Of a stretch of 7,860 bases of DNA, positions 1 through 5,354 are shown one piece after another; within the stretch, counting starts at the first letter, position 1, and every line of letters starts with the position of its first letter. The translations under genes were made by a program, and so were the position numbers. Origin of the DNA: Campylobacterales bacterium (lineage in GTDB: Bacteria; Campylobacterota; Campylobacteria; Campylobacterales; Hydrogenimonadaceae). The DNA lies in the NCBI GenBank assembly GCA_026986055.1, contig JALSPH010000226.1, positions 1 through 7,860 on the forward strand, read 5' to 3'. A model generated the notes under the pieces. That model worked only from the letters and a program-made list of their open reading frames with translations. It did not search any database and was not told where the DNA came from.

Positions 1-275
1 ACCCGCCTGTAGATGGCCACATTTTCACTCTCGCTCAACCTATTTAGCATAGGGCGATACTTCAGATAGACCTGCCACGTCTTTTTGGCCGGCTCCATTC
101 GCCCTCTTCTATGCAGCTCGAAAGCCACGGAAGCGTTTATGAACCCTTTTATCAAAAAGATCTCATCATCCCCCTCGAATCGCTTTGGAAACCAGACCTC
201 TTCCAAAACTTCATGCGCCTCATAATATTCACCCGCCTCGATCAAACGGATAAACTCTTCACAAGCCTCCCCCAT
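1..275 (-). CDS. DUF309 family protein (3' part cut by window edge)
   Basis: My own reading of the minus strand gives 91 codons from an ATG at 275 that run off the left edge. An in-frame TAG lies 15 nt upstream of this ATG, and a purine-rich AGGGGA lies between, so the start is well bounded. The N-terminus carries the DUF309 signature: a short helix, then LIEAGEYYEAHEVLEEVW (residues 11-28) with the conserved EAHE (19-22) and the tryptophan. It continues with a helix FLIKGFINASVAFELHRRGR (40-59), matching the family's 'QGLIQLAVALHHLRRGN' region. DUF309 proteins are small, all-helical and cytoplasmic, and their function is unknown. The gene follows the rhodanese gene by 43 nt on the same strand and may share its transcript, although a weak hairpin lies between them. 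Family call is good; biochemical role unknown. Confidence 0.8.
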   Translation of the reverse strand, partial: MGEACEEFIRLIEAGEYYEAHEVLEEVWFPKRFEGDDEIFLIKGFINASVAFELHRRGRMEPAKKTWQVYLKYRPMLNRLSESENVAIYRR

Positions 276-304
276 ATCGACAATCCCCTAAAACTTATAG
301 TATG

Positions 305-327
305 AAAAAGCAGAGAGGTCAAACTCT
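305..327 (-). terminator. weak hairpin plus T-run after the rhodanese gene
   Basis: On the minus strand the end of the rhodanese gene reads GAGAG-TTTGAC-CTCTC, followed by TGCTTTTTC. This is a 5-bp stem with a 6-nt loop overlapping the stop codon, then five T residues. It could be a leaky intrinsic terminator between the rhodanese and DUF309 genes, but the stem is short, so this is only a candidate. Confidence 0.3.
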
Positions 328-624
328 CAACAGCTTTCTCCAGTAACCCCTGCCTCCTCGCAAGGATATGCAGATTTTATCGGGAAATCTCTTGCGAAAT
401 TCTTGCAGCCGCTCTTTAGTCTCTTTTCCTGTGTCGCAATAGAAGACAAGCACTGTTTCGGCAGGAAGTTTCTCAAGCTCGTAAGGATTGTAGAGCAGCG
501 TCTCGGCACCCTCTATCTCTCTTGCTATCGTATCCACCAGAAGGACGTCGACCCCTTTTGGCTTAAGCTCCTTTTTCGCCCTGAGATACTCCTCTTGGCT
601 CCACTCATCTTTGAACTCTACCAA
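319..624 (-). CDS. single-domain rhodanese-like sulfurtransferase
   Basis: This is a 101-residue protein that consists almost entirely of a rhodanese domain. The active-site loop is visible as VFYCDTGKET (residues 60-69): C63 is the expected persulfide-carrying cysteine and G66 and T69 fit the CxxGxxS/T loop. A VLLVDT strand (27-32) precedes it and a LRGGRGYWRKLL segment (88-99) follows, corresponding to the usual 'L.GG...W...' end of the fold. No signal peptide is seen, so it should be cytoplasmic. Such proteins transfer sulfane sulfur to cyanide, thioredoxin or biosynthetic acceptors; the substrate here cannot be told. The start is TTG at 624: there is no internal methionine codon in frame, and AAAGAGG lies 5 nt upstream. 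It begins 10 nt after the yajQ stop, so the two are probably cotranscribed. Confidence 0.85.
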   Translation of the reverse strand: MVEFKDEWSQEEYLRAKKELKPKGVDVLLVDTIAREIEGAETLLYNPYELEKLPAETVLVFYCDTGKETKERLQEFRKRFPDKICISLRGGRGYWRKLLRV

Positions 625-636
625 AGAGGCCTCTTT
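623..636. repeat. 14-bp perfect palindrome covering the rhodanese RBS
   Basis: AAAGAGGCCTCTTT reads the same on both strands. On the coding (minus) strand its first half is the Shine-Dalgarno sequence of the rhodanese gene. Its second half is complementary to it and touches the TTG start. With no loop it can only fold partially (about 4 bp around a 6-nt loop), so a role in translation is uncertain. Confidence 0.6.
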
Positions 637-1132
637 AGCGATAGTTTCCGAAGTTTATCGGAAAATCGAGCTCGAGAGATTTCAGGTGAGCCATAACGGC
701 CTGCAGATCATCCAGCGACTTTCCGCTTACTCTGATTTCATCCCCCTGTATGGAGGCTTGCACTTTAAGCTTGAGCCCCTTTATCTCTTTTACTATTCGC
801 TTTGCATCCTCTTTATCTATGGCGTCTACTATAGCAAAATGGGCGCGTCTCGTTCCGCCGCTGGCATCTTCTCTGCCGGTCTCTTTCAAGGTTTTTGGGT
901 CGAGCCCCCTTTTGATTATCTTTCCTATCAAAATATCTATAAGAGCGTCGAGCTTGTTGTCGCTCGAGCTTGTTACGGTTATGGTTTTACCTTTTTCGTT
1001 CAGCTCTATCTTTTTTTCCAAACCCTTGAAATCGTACCTGTTGTCAGCCTCTTTCTGTGCTTGCTGAATAGCGTTTTTGATCTCCTGTATATCGGCTTTT
1101 GCCGAAATGTCGAAACTGTGCTCTTTTGCCAT
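635..1132 (-). CDS. yajQ: YajQ family nucleotide-binding protein
   Basis: This 165-residue protein matches the YajQ/UPF0234 family over its full length. It shows the N-terminal SFDI(S)...D.QE..NAI..A..E...RYDFKG block (residues 6-38), the GREDASGGTRR stretch (87-97), the repeat-like KI.LNE(K)GKTITVTSSSDNKLDAL segment, and the C-terminal IQGDEIRVSGKSLDDLQAVM..LK block. The family ends typically in '...NFGNYR', as here. Members fold as two ferredoxin-like halves and bind nucleotides or RNA; Xanthomonas and Pseudomonas homologues are reported c-di-GMP effectors. Whether this one binds c-di-GMP is not visible. The start at 1132 is supported by AAGGAGG about 5 nt upstream. It lies 13 nt after the preceding helical protein's stop and 10 nt before the rhodanese gene, suggesting one operon. 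Confidence 0.95.
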   Translation of the reverse strand: MAKEHSFDISAKADIQEIKNAIQQAQKEADNRYDFKGLEKKIELNEKGKTITVTSSSDNKLDALIDILIGKIIKRGLDPKTLKETGREDASGGTRRAHFAIVDAIDKEDAKRIVKEIKGLKLKVQASIQGDEIRVSGKSLDDLQAVMAHLKSLELDFPINFGNYR

Positions 1133-1145
1133 TTTCCCTCCTTCT

Positions 1146-1601
1146 TTATAGGCCGGAAAACTCCTCCGGCGCTCTCGATTTTACCCTTACAAGAAGAATG
1201 TTCATCTTCCTCTCGAGCTTGGCGTTGACTCTTTTAAGATCGTCGAAATATGCTTTCGCTCTGTCGAAATCGCCCTTTTTCGGTTTTTTCCCTCCAAAAA
1301 GCTTGCCAAACAGAGATTTTGAGTTGTTACATACCTGTATGATATCGCAAATTTTTCTGTTTTCCTCCACCCTCAGCTGATGAAGTTTCAAAATATCGTC
1401 GAGCGTATGTTTTCCGAAAAGCTTTACTATCCACCCTCTGTTAGCCTCTATCCAGCGGTCGAATTCAGTTTCTCTGATATATGTAGCCAGCACCTCTTTT
1501 TTCAAATCGACGCCGGCAAGCAGATACCCCATATATTTAAGCTGAGCATCGAGTGATTTAACAGCTTCTTCAATACTTTTAACTGCTTCTGTTTTATCCA
1601 T
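1146..1601 (-). CDS. hypothetical helical protein, possibly a degenerate CZB-like domain
   Basis: This 151-residue soluble protein is predicted almost all helical, with no signal peptide or membrane segment. I do not firmly recognise it. Residues 17-90 resemble the layout of the chemoreceptor zinc-binding (CZB) domain: a long first helix, a 'xxxFDRWIEA' turn (47-53) where CZB has CxxGxW, and ILKLHQLRVEENRKI (70-84) where CZB has LxxxHxxvHxxa. Three of the four zinc ligands would be missing: only H74 is in place, while the first His, the Cys and the last His are replaced by Q20, a nearby acidic residue and V78. A glycine/lysine-rich hinge (KLFGGKKPKKG, 100-110) leads to a basic C-terminal helix. 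The ATG at 1601 has AAAAAAGAG just upstream. It is first in the minus-strand cluster with yajQ and faces a PAS energy-sensor gene, which makes a signalling role attractive but unproven. Confidence 0.6.
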   Translation of the reverse strand: MDKTEAVKSIEEAVKSLDAQLKYMGYLLAGVDLKKEVLATYIRETEFDRWIEANRGWIVKLFGKHTLDDILKLHQLRVEENRKICDIIQVCNNSKSLFGKLFGGKKPKKGDFDRAKAYFDDLKRVNAKLERKMNILLVRVKSRAPEEFSGL

Positions 1602-1712
1602 CTCTTTTTTCCGTAACCTTTTCGTTTCTTGTGGCGATTATAATACTTTTTTAATTAAAAAAATAATAATATACAATTAATATTTCTAATATATTTCAAA
1701 AGAGGTTGTGCC
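1602..1712. promoter_or_regulatory. AT-rich divergent promoter region with shared -10 palindrome
   Basis: This stretch lies between the divergent starts at 1601 (minus) and 1713 (plus). ATTATAAT at 1637-1644 contains TATAAT on both strands. On the minus strand it sits about 36 nt before the ATG of the helical protein, with T-rich DNA upstream, the pattern of Campylobacterota sigma-70 promoters that lack a conserved -35. A 16-bp perfect palindrome, TTTTTTAATTAAAAAA, lies at 1647-1662. On the plus strand, further AT-rich -10-like elements (TATACAAT, TAATAT) occur at about 1670-1694. The PAS gene has a clear Shine-Dalgarno AAAAGAGG at 1698-1705, 7 nt before its ATG. Exact start sites are not determinable. 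Confidence 0.6.
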
Positions 1713-2276
1713 ATGCAGAGACCTGAGCCCATAGATGAAGAGATAGTTCTCGACCCAAAACGCTATATAGTCAGCAAAACCGACAAAAAGGGCATTATAG
1801 AGTATGGAAACGACTACTTCGTCGAGATCAGCGGATATAGCGAAGCGGAACTCATAGGACAGCCGCACAACATCATTCGCCACCCGGATATGCCGAAAAT
1901 TGTTTTCAAAATGATGTGGGAGAGAATTCTAAACGACCAGAATATCTTCGCTCTCGTCAAGAATATGGCAAAGGATGGACGATACTACTGGGTCGTGACC
2001 GAGTTTGAGACAAAGAAAGACCCTATTTCCAACCATATAGTAGGCTTCACCGCATTCAGGCGCGCTGCCCCAAGAGATGCTATAAAAGAGATCGAGAAAC
2101 TGTACGCCAAACTTGTGGAGATAGAAAAAGTGGGGGGCATGGAGGCTTCCGAAAAGTATCTCAGGGGATACCTCGAAGAGGCCGGTAAGAGTTACGACGA
2201 ATTGATAGACGAGCTTATAGGAAACAAGGGACTGTTCAAAGTTTTCTTCAAAATGATGAAAGCACTCTTCAAATAA
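1713..2276 (+). CDS. CetB/Aer-like PAS domain redox or energy sensor
   Basis: This 187-residue cytoplasmic protein has one PAS domain (about residues 15-118) and a charged helical C-terminal tail (122-187). The PAS is of the Aer/CetB type. It has YFVEISGYSEAELIGQPHNI (35-54), followed by the diagnostic IRHPDMP (55-61, with R56, H57 and D59 matching Aer's FAD-binding motif), then LVKNMAKDGRYYWV (81-94) and the IVGFTAFRR end strand. In E. coli Aer this PAS binds FAD and reports cellular redox state to a chemotaxis signalling domain. In Campylobacter the function is split, with PAS-only CetB working with the transducer CetA. This protein likewise lacks HAMP, membrane and MCP signalling segments, so it needs a partner not in the window. 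It is the only plus-strand gene here, is divergent from the helical/CZB-like gene, and ends 21 nt from the convergent NDH-2 gene. FAD binding is inferred from the motif. Confidence 0.85.
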   Translation: MQRPEPIDEEIVLDPKRYIVSKTDKKGIIEYGNDYFVEISGYSEAELIGQPHNIIRHPDMPKIVFKMMWERILNDQNIFALVKNMAKDGRYYWVVTEFETKKDPISNHIVGFTAFRRAAPRDAIKEIEKLYAKLVEIEKVGGMEASEKYLRGYLEEAGKSYDELIDELIGNKGLFKVFFKMMKALFK

Positions 2277-2294
2277 CGGGCCACAAGAGAGGAG

Positions 2295-2316
2295 CGCCTA
2301 CCTTTTAGGGCAGGCG
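2295..2316. terminator. candidate hairpin at convergent gene ends
   Basis: On the minus strand CGCCTGCC-CTAAAA-GGTAGGCG can form an 8-bp stem (one G-U pair) with a 6-nt loop, spanning the stop codon of the NDH-2 gene. On the plus strand the same DNA folds with one mismatch just after the PAS gene. No T-run follows on either strand, so termination efficiency is doubtful. Only 21 nt separate the two stop codons. Confidence 0.35.
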
Positions 2317-3503
2317 GTGATCCTCTTGAAGCCATCTCTCGCTTTCAGCCGCAGAGGCCATTTGTACGACTTCTCTATAGCCTTTTTCCCCAAATATGCC
2401 AAGAAACCGTATATTCTGAACTTTCCTGCATCTATGATCGCATAGGTTCCCCCCAAGGCTATGGCCAAACCTCTTAATTTCAAATTGCTCACGAACATCT
2501 GCCGCTTCTCTACAAGGGCGAGAATATTTTCGGCCGCATCCACACCGCTCTGCTCGGCGGTCTGTGCGGTAGGAGGAAGCCTTCTGCCGGAACTATCTTT
2601 AAGGTCCGCCGCATCCCCGACGGCAAAGACCTCCTCGTATCCCGGTATCTGAAGAAAACTGTTTACGACAAGCTGTCCTAGCTTGTTGTGTTCGGCTTTT
2701 AAAGATTGGACGAACGGGGAGGCGACTATACCGCCCGTGAAGACCATAAAGTCAAACGGAATCTCTTCACCGTTTTCAAGTTTTGCGATCTTGTTGTCGA
2801 CCGAAGTGATGTGCGCACCCGTATGCAGAATGACCCCAAGATCCAAAAGCCTTTTGGTGGAGGCTTTGACTATTTTTGGATGAAGCCCTTTAAGTATAGT
2901 CTCGCTGCCGCTTACAAGGTGAATCTTGAGCTTGCCGCAGGCTAAAGAGTTGGAGCGGTAGTATCGGTTGAAGTAGTCTTGCATCTCCGCAGCTATCTCC
3001 ACTCCGGAGAGCCCGGCACCCCCGACAAGAATAGAGTAGGTCTCCTTGGCGCTCGAAGCGTTTTCAAGGCGTTTGTAGAGCTCCTGCTCGAAAAACTCTT
3101 TCAGCTTCAATGCACCTCTTAGACTCTTCACGCCGTAAGAGTAGTTTCTAAGCCCTTCGATACTTTCGAAAAAGCGGGTGACCGCACCGGCGGCAATTAT
3201 CAGGTAGTCGTAAGAGAGGGGCTCGCCCTCTTCGAATATGACCCTTTTCCCTTTGAAGTCCACATCTTTGGCTACCGCATGAAGAAACTCTATGTTGTCC
3301 CCGAAGCCTGCACAAAGAGACCTAAGCCCGATGACAGTAGAGTCGAAGGGGACCTTTCCGGCTATAAGGTCATACCCTTCCGTCTGAAGAAAGTGGTAAG
3401 GGTGCCTATCTACAAGTGTGACTTTTATGCCTTTTTTTCCGGCAAGGACACCCAAAGCTTTCAATCCGCCGTAACTTCCCCCGATAATCACTACATGATG
3501 CAT
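2298..3503 (-). CDS. type II NADH:quinone oxidoreductase-like flavoprotein (NDH-2)
   Basis: This 401-residue protein belongs to the two-dinucleotide-binding-domain flavoprotein superfamily and is about the usual NDH-2 length. In order: the FAD-binding HVVIIGGSYGG (3-13) with D32 closing the fold's second strand, then HPYHFLQTEGYDLIAGKV (34-51), corresponding to the NDH-2 'NYHLFQPLLYQVATG' region. The second dinucleotide site follows as ILVGGAGLSGVEIAAEM (158-174), then VFAVGDAAD (292-300). Finally comes PPTAQTAEQ (310-318), which contains the AQxAxQ motif that lines the quinone site of NDH-2. These enzymes pass electrons from NAD(P)H to quinone at the membrane face without pumping protons. 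No transmembrane helix is evident; a basic, aromatic C-terminus could give peripheral membrane binding. Cysteines C64, C189 and C398 do not form the usual sulfide:quinone reductase set, so SQR is less likely. The ATG at 3503 follows AAGGGGG. Confidence 0.8.
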   Translation of the reverse strand: MHHVVIIGGSYGGLKALGVLAGKKGIKVTLVDRHPYHFLQTEGYDLIAGKVPFDSTVIGLRSLCAGFGDNIEFLHAVAKDVDFKGKRVIFEEGEPLSYDYLIIAAGAVTRFFESIEGLRNYSYGVKSLRGALKLKEFFEQELYKRLENASSAKETYSILVGGAGLSGVEIAAEMQDYFNRYYRSNSLACGKLKIHLVSGSETILKGLHPKIVKASTKRLLDLGVILHTGAHITSVDNKIAKLENGEEIPFDFMVFTGGIVASPFVQSLKAEHNKLGQLVVNSFLQIPGYEEVFAVGDAADLKDSSGRRLPPTAQTAEQSGVDAAENILALVEKRQMFVSNLKLRGLAIALGGTYAIIDAGKFRIYGFLAYLGKKAIEKSYKWPLRLKARDGFKRITACPKR

Positions 3504-3545
3504 AACGGCCCCCTTAAAAAGGTATTGGAAAATATTATACCCTAA
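3504..3545 (-). promoter_or_regulatory. promoter and RBS of the NDH-2-like gene
   Basis: Minus-strand TATAAT at 3539-3534 is a consensus -10 box that would start transcription near 3527, giving a leader of about 24 nt. AAGGGGG precedes the ATG by about 6 nt. The -10 is embedded in a small inverted repeat, GGTAT...ATACC (3521-3541), which could be an operator but is too short to be sure. No -35 consensus is visible. Confidence 0.6.
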
Positions 3546-3586
3546 AGCCGTTTGATAAAACCAAGACGAGAAACTTCATAGAGGAA

Positions 3587-3609
3587 AAGCGGACCGGACT
3601 ATCCGGTCC
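3587..3609 (-). terminator. intrinsic terminator of the peroxiredoxin gene
   Basis: Eight nucleotides after the peroxiredoxin stop codon the minus strand has GGACCGGA-TAG-TCCGGTCC, a perfect 8-bp GC-rich stem with a 3-nt loop, followed by GCTTTTCC. This fits a rho-independent terminator with a short T-run and separates the peroxiredoxin gene from the NDH-2-like gene. Confidence 0.8.
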
Positions 3610-3617
3610 TGAAAAGA

Positions 3618-4250
3618 TTATTGAGGTTTGTGGCAGAACCACCAGTCGTAGCATTCGTACTTTTCAACCCTCTCTTTGGCAGTATCGCAATCGGTAGCGG
3701 GCGGTATGATTACTCTATCTTTTATAAGTTCATTTTCGGGCCAGTTGGCAGGAGTTGCAACCCCATCTTCGTCACTCTTTTGAAGTGCTTTTACGGCACG
3801 AACGATCTCTGAGATATTTCGCCCTATCTCCTGCGGATAGTAGAGGATCGTTCTTACAACACCTTCTGGGTCTATGATAAATACGGCTCGTACTGTGTTT
3901 GTACCTTTTGCCGGATGGAGCATACCGATCTTTTCTGCCAAAGTATCCGTGCCGGCTATGATAGGAAACTCTATCTCTACATCAAGCTTCTCTTTTATCC
4001 ACTCGACCCACTTTATATGGCTGAAAACCTGGTCTATTGAAAACCCTACCAACTCCGCACCCAATTCGTCGAACTGGGGTTTATGCTTCTGAAAAGAGAC
4101 AAATTCGGTCGTACAAACCGGTGTAAAATCTGCCGGATGGCTAAAGAGTACGACCCACTTGCCCCTTTTATCTTCGGGAAACTTCATAGCACCATGCGTA
4201 GTCTGCACCTCTATAGACGGAAACTTTTCACCAAGCAAAGGCATACTCAT
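3618..4250 (-). CDS. peroxiredoxin, archaeal-type (Prx6 clade)
   Basis: This 210-residue protein has the full peroxiredoxin core: [16 protein letters not shown] at the N-terminus, then [14 protein letters not shown] (36-49) with peroxidatic cysteine C46 in the PxxxT/SxxC motif, and [19 protein letters not shown] (around 121-139) with the conserved arginine. The C-terminal extension of the Prx6 clade is present and ends in YECYDWWFC (198-206). C200 and C206 are six residues apart, as in the archaeal Aeropyrum-type enzyme, whose sequence in this region I recall as very similar. The protein should reduce H2O2 and organic or peroxynitrite substrates in the cytoplasm, probably via a disulfide with a C-terminal cysteine that thioredoxin or a similar donor re-reduces; the donor is not visible. 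The ATG at 4250 has AAGGAGG 6 nt upstream. A second in-frame ATG two codons later is less well spaced. It has its own promoter and terminator and so is probably monocistronic. Confidence 0.93.
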   Translation of the reverse strand: MSMPLLGEKFPSIEVQTTHGAMKFPEDKRGKWVVLFSHPADFTPVCTTEFVSFQKHKPQFDELGAELVGFSIDQVFSHIKWVEWIKEKLDVEIEFPIIAGTDTLAEKIGMLHPAKGTNTVRAVFIIDPEGVVRTILYYPQEIGRNISEIVRAVKALQKSDEDGVATPANWPENELIKDRVIIPPATDCDTAKERVEKYECYDWWFCHKPQ

Positions 4251-4320
4251 CTCAAACCTCCTTTTTTATTTGGACTATCATTGACATTATAACCGCCGAA
4301 AGTTACCGACGGTAAACGGC
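4251..4320 (-). promoter_or_regulatory. peroxiredoxin promoter with overlapping dyad
   Basis: TATAAT on the minus strand at 4291-4286 is a consensus -10, giving a leader of about 29 nt before the ATG at 4250; AAAAAAGGAGG supplies the ribosome binding site. Immediately upstream, 4295-4320 holds an imperfect inverted repeat: outer arms GCCG/CGGC and an inner perfect TTACC-GTC-GGTAA (4303-4315). The inner dyad covers the expected -35 position. It begins right after the stop codon of the histone-fold gene, so it could be an operator, a weak terminator for the upstream operon, or both. No T-run follows it. Confidence 0.6.
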
Positions 4321-4770
4321 TTATATGGTCAAGTCCAAAATTCTGAAGGCTCTTTTGAGCTCATCTTCGCCGACCACTCTATCTTTTGGCGAAAACTCTT
4401 TGACGATCTTCGCCAAAATGAAAATCAGCGTTCCGACGATCTCCGGCAACCTCTTCTCCAAGGCCACCTCAAGCTCGTATTTCAGCGGCGGCCTGCCGGC
4501 AAGCATATCGAGAATCGGTTTAAGCTCAAGCTCCTCTTCAATCTCCCCAAAGAGCCTCATGCTCTCTCTCATTGCGTTTGTCAAAGGAACGTCGCTTAGC
4601 CAAATAACGTCTCTACCGTTGTATCCGGCATTTGTTTCAGCCGTTTTCAATAGATCATAAAGCTTTCTATCTACCGCTTCCGTTACTTCCAAAACCTTGT
4701 TTTTAGGCAGCTTCAACGAAGCCGCTTTTTTGAAAATCTGCTCTATCTTATAAGCACCCTCTACCTTCAT
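4321..4770 (-). CDS. DUF1931 double-histone-fold protein
   Basis: This 149-residue, highly charged, all-helical protein matches the DUF1931 family, whose Aquifex aeolicus member has a known structure with two tandem histone folds in one chain. From memory that protein has an 'NGRDFIALADLNITKALEEH' stretch; here NGRDVIWLSDVPLTNAMRES occupies residues 51-70. R53 and D60 are seven apart, the spacing of the R-D clamp of archaeal histones (GRKTIKAED). A proline-containing linker (GRPPL, 92-96) leads to a second fold (about 97-149) ending in SPKDRVVGEDELKRAF (127-142), which resembles the histone strand-helix 3 region again. The protein is thus a pseudodimer and could bind DNA or act through protein contacts; DNA binding is not shown here. 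Its ATG overlaps the HdeD stop by 4 nt (ATGA) with AAAGGAG upstream, so it is the last gene of a three-gene operon. Confidence 0.85.
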   Translation of the reverse strand: MKVEGAYKIEQIFKKAASLKLPKNKVLEVTEAVDRKLYDLLKTAETNAGYNGRDVIWLSDVPLTNAMRESMRLFGEIEEELELKPILDMLAGRPPLKYELEVALEKRLPEIVGTLIFILAKIVKEFSPKDRVVGEDELKRAFRILDLTI

Positions 4771-5354
4771 CTCTCTTCTCCTTTCTCATCTTTATCACTA
4801 CCATCTCCAACCGCTTTTTTCGCCTGCATTCCGAGCACGACAAGAACTATACCGTCAAAAAATAGGCTGATTCCGACAAAAAGCCCGACCAAAACGATGG
4901 AGCTCAACGGCCATCCAAGCAGCAGGATGAACGCAAGAAGCAAGGATAAAACGCCGTTTATCATCGGCATCCACCACCCCTTGTTCGGCCTATACTCCCA
5001 ACCGAAACTGAAGTTTGCATATGCATCGACAAGCAGATATGCCGCAAGCAGCATACCGACGGCAGCCACTCCTTCAAGAGGGAAAAAGAGGAGCAGCAAA
5101 GAGGCTATAAGCATCATCGCAGGCTTGAGCCACGCAGTGAAGGAGCCTCTGTAACTCTTATATGTCGCATACCCTTGCACAAGGGCGGCAAAGAGAAAGA
5201 GCCACGCCATAAAACTTACGACTACCAGCGACATTATCTGCGGAGCTATTATGCCCGTCAAACCTACAAGAGACATTATCACGCCGGCGACAATGGTGTG
5301 CCGGCTGAACTTTTTTAGCGTATCGGGGTCGAACCTGAATATAAAGAGTTCCAT
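4767..5354 (-). CDS. hdeD: HdeD family (DUF308) membrane protein
   Basis: This 195-residue integral membrane protein has six predicted hydrophobic helices (about residues 20-38, 41-62, 76-92, 95-114, 127-147, 151-175), arranged as repeated two-helix units, the HdeD/DUF308 pattern. Characteristic pieces are GVIMSLVGLTGIIAP, the glycine/alanine-rich LLAAYLLVDA, the WW..P..NGVLSLLLAFILL segment before helix 5, and GISLFFDGI near the end. It finishes with a cytoplasmic, very acidic/basic tail (GDGSDKDEKGEER). E. coli HdeD protects against acid at high cell density, but its mechanism is unknown. I chose ATG 5354, which overlaps the YfdX stop by 1 nt (TGATG); a GTG one codon earlier (5357) is possible. 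It overlaps the downstream histone-fold gene by 4 nt, so translational coupling of all three genes is likely. The symbol reflects the family rather than proven orthology. Confidence 0.88.
   Translation of the reverse strand: MELFIFRFDPDTLKKFSRHTIVAGVIMSLVGLTGIIAPQIMSLVVVSFMAWLFLFAALVQGYATYKSYRGSFTAWLKPAMMLIASLLLLFFPLEGVAAVGMLLAAYLLVDAYANFSFGWEYRPNKGWWMPMINGVLSLLLAFILLLGWPLSSIVLVGLFVGISLFFDGIVLVVLGMQAKKAVGDGSDKDEKGEER

Noticed and set aside
611..1228. Plus-strand open frame of about 205 codons antisense to yajQ
   Set aside because: It lies opposite yajQ, a well-supported conserved gene. Its translation is rich in F/Y/L/S as expected from an antisense frame, and it has no ribosome binding site.
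2298..3503. Sulfide:quinone oxidoreductase as the identity of the flavoprotein
   Set aside because: The cysteine positions do not fit the SQR catalytic set, and the AQxAxQ quinone motif and overall layout fit NDH-2 better.
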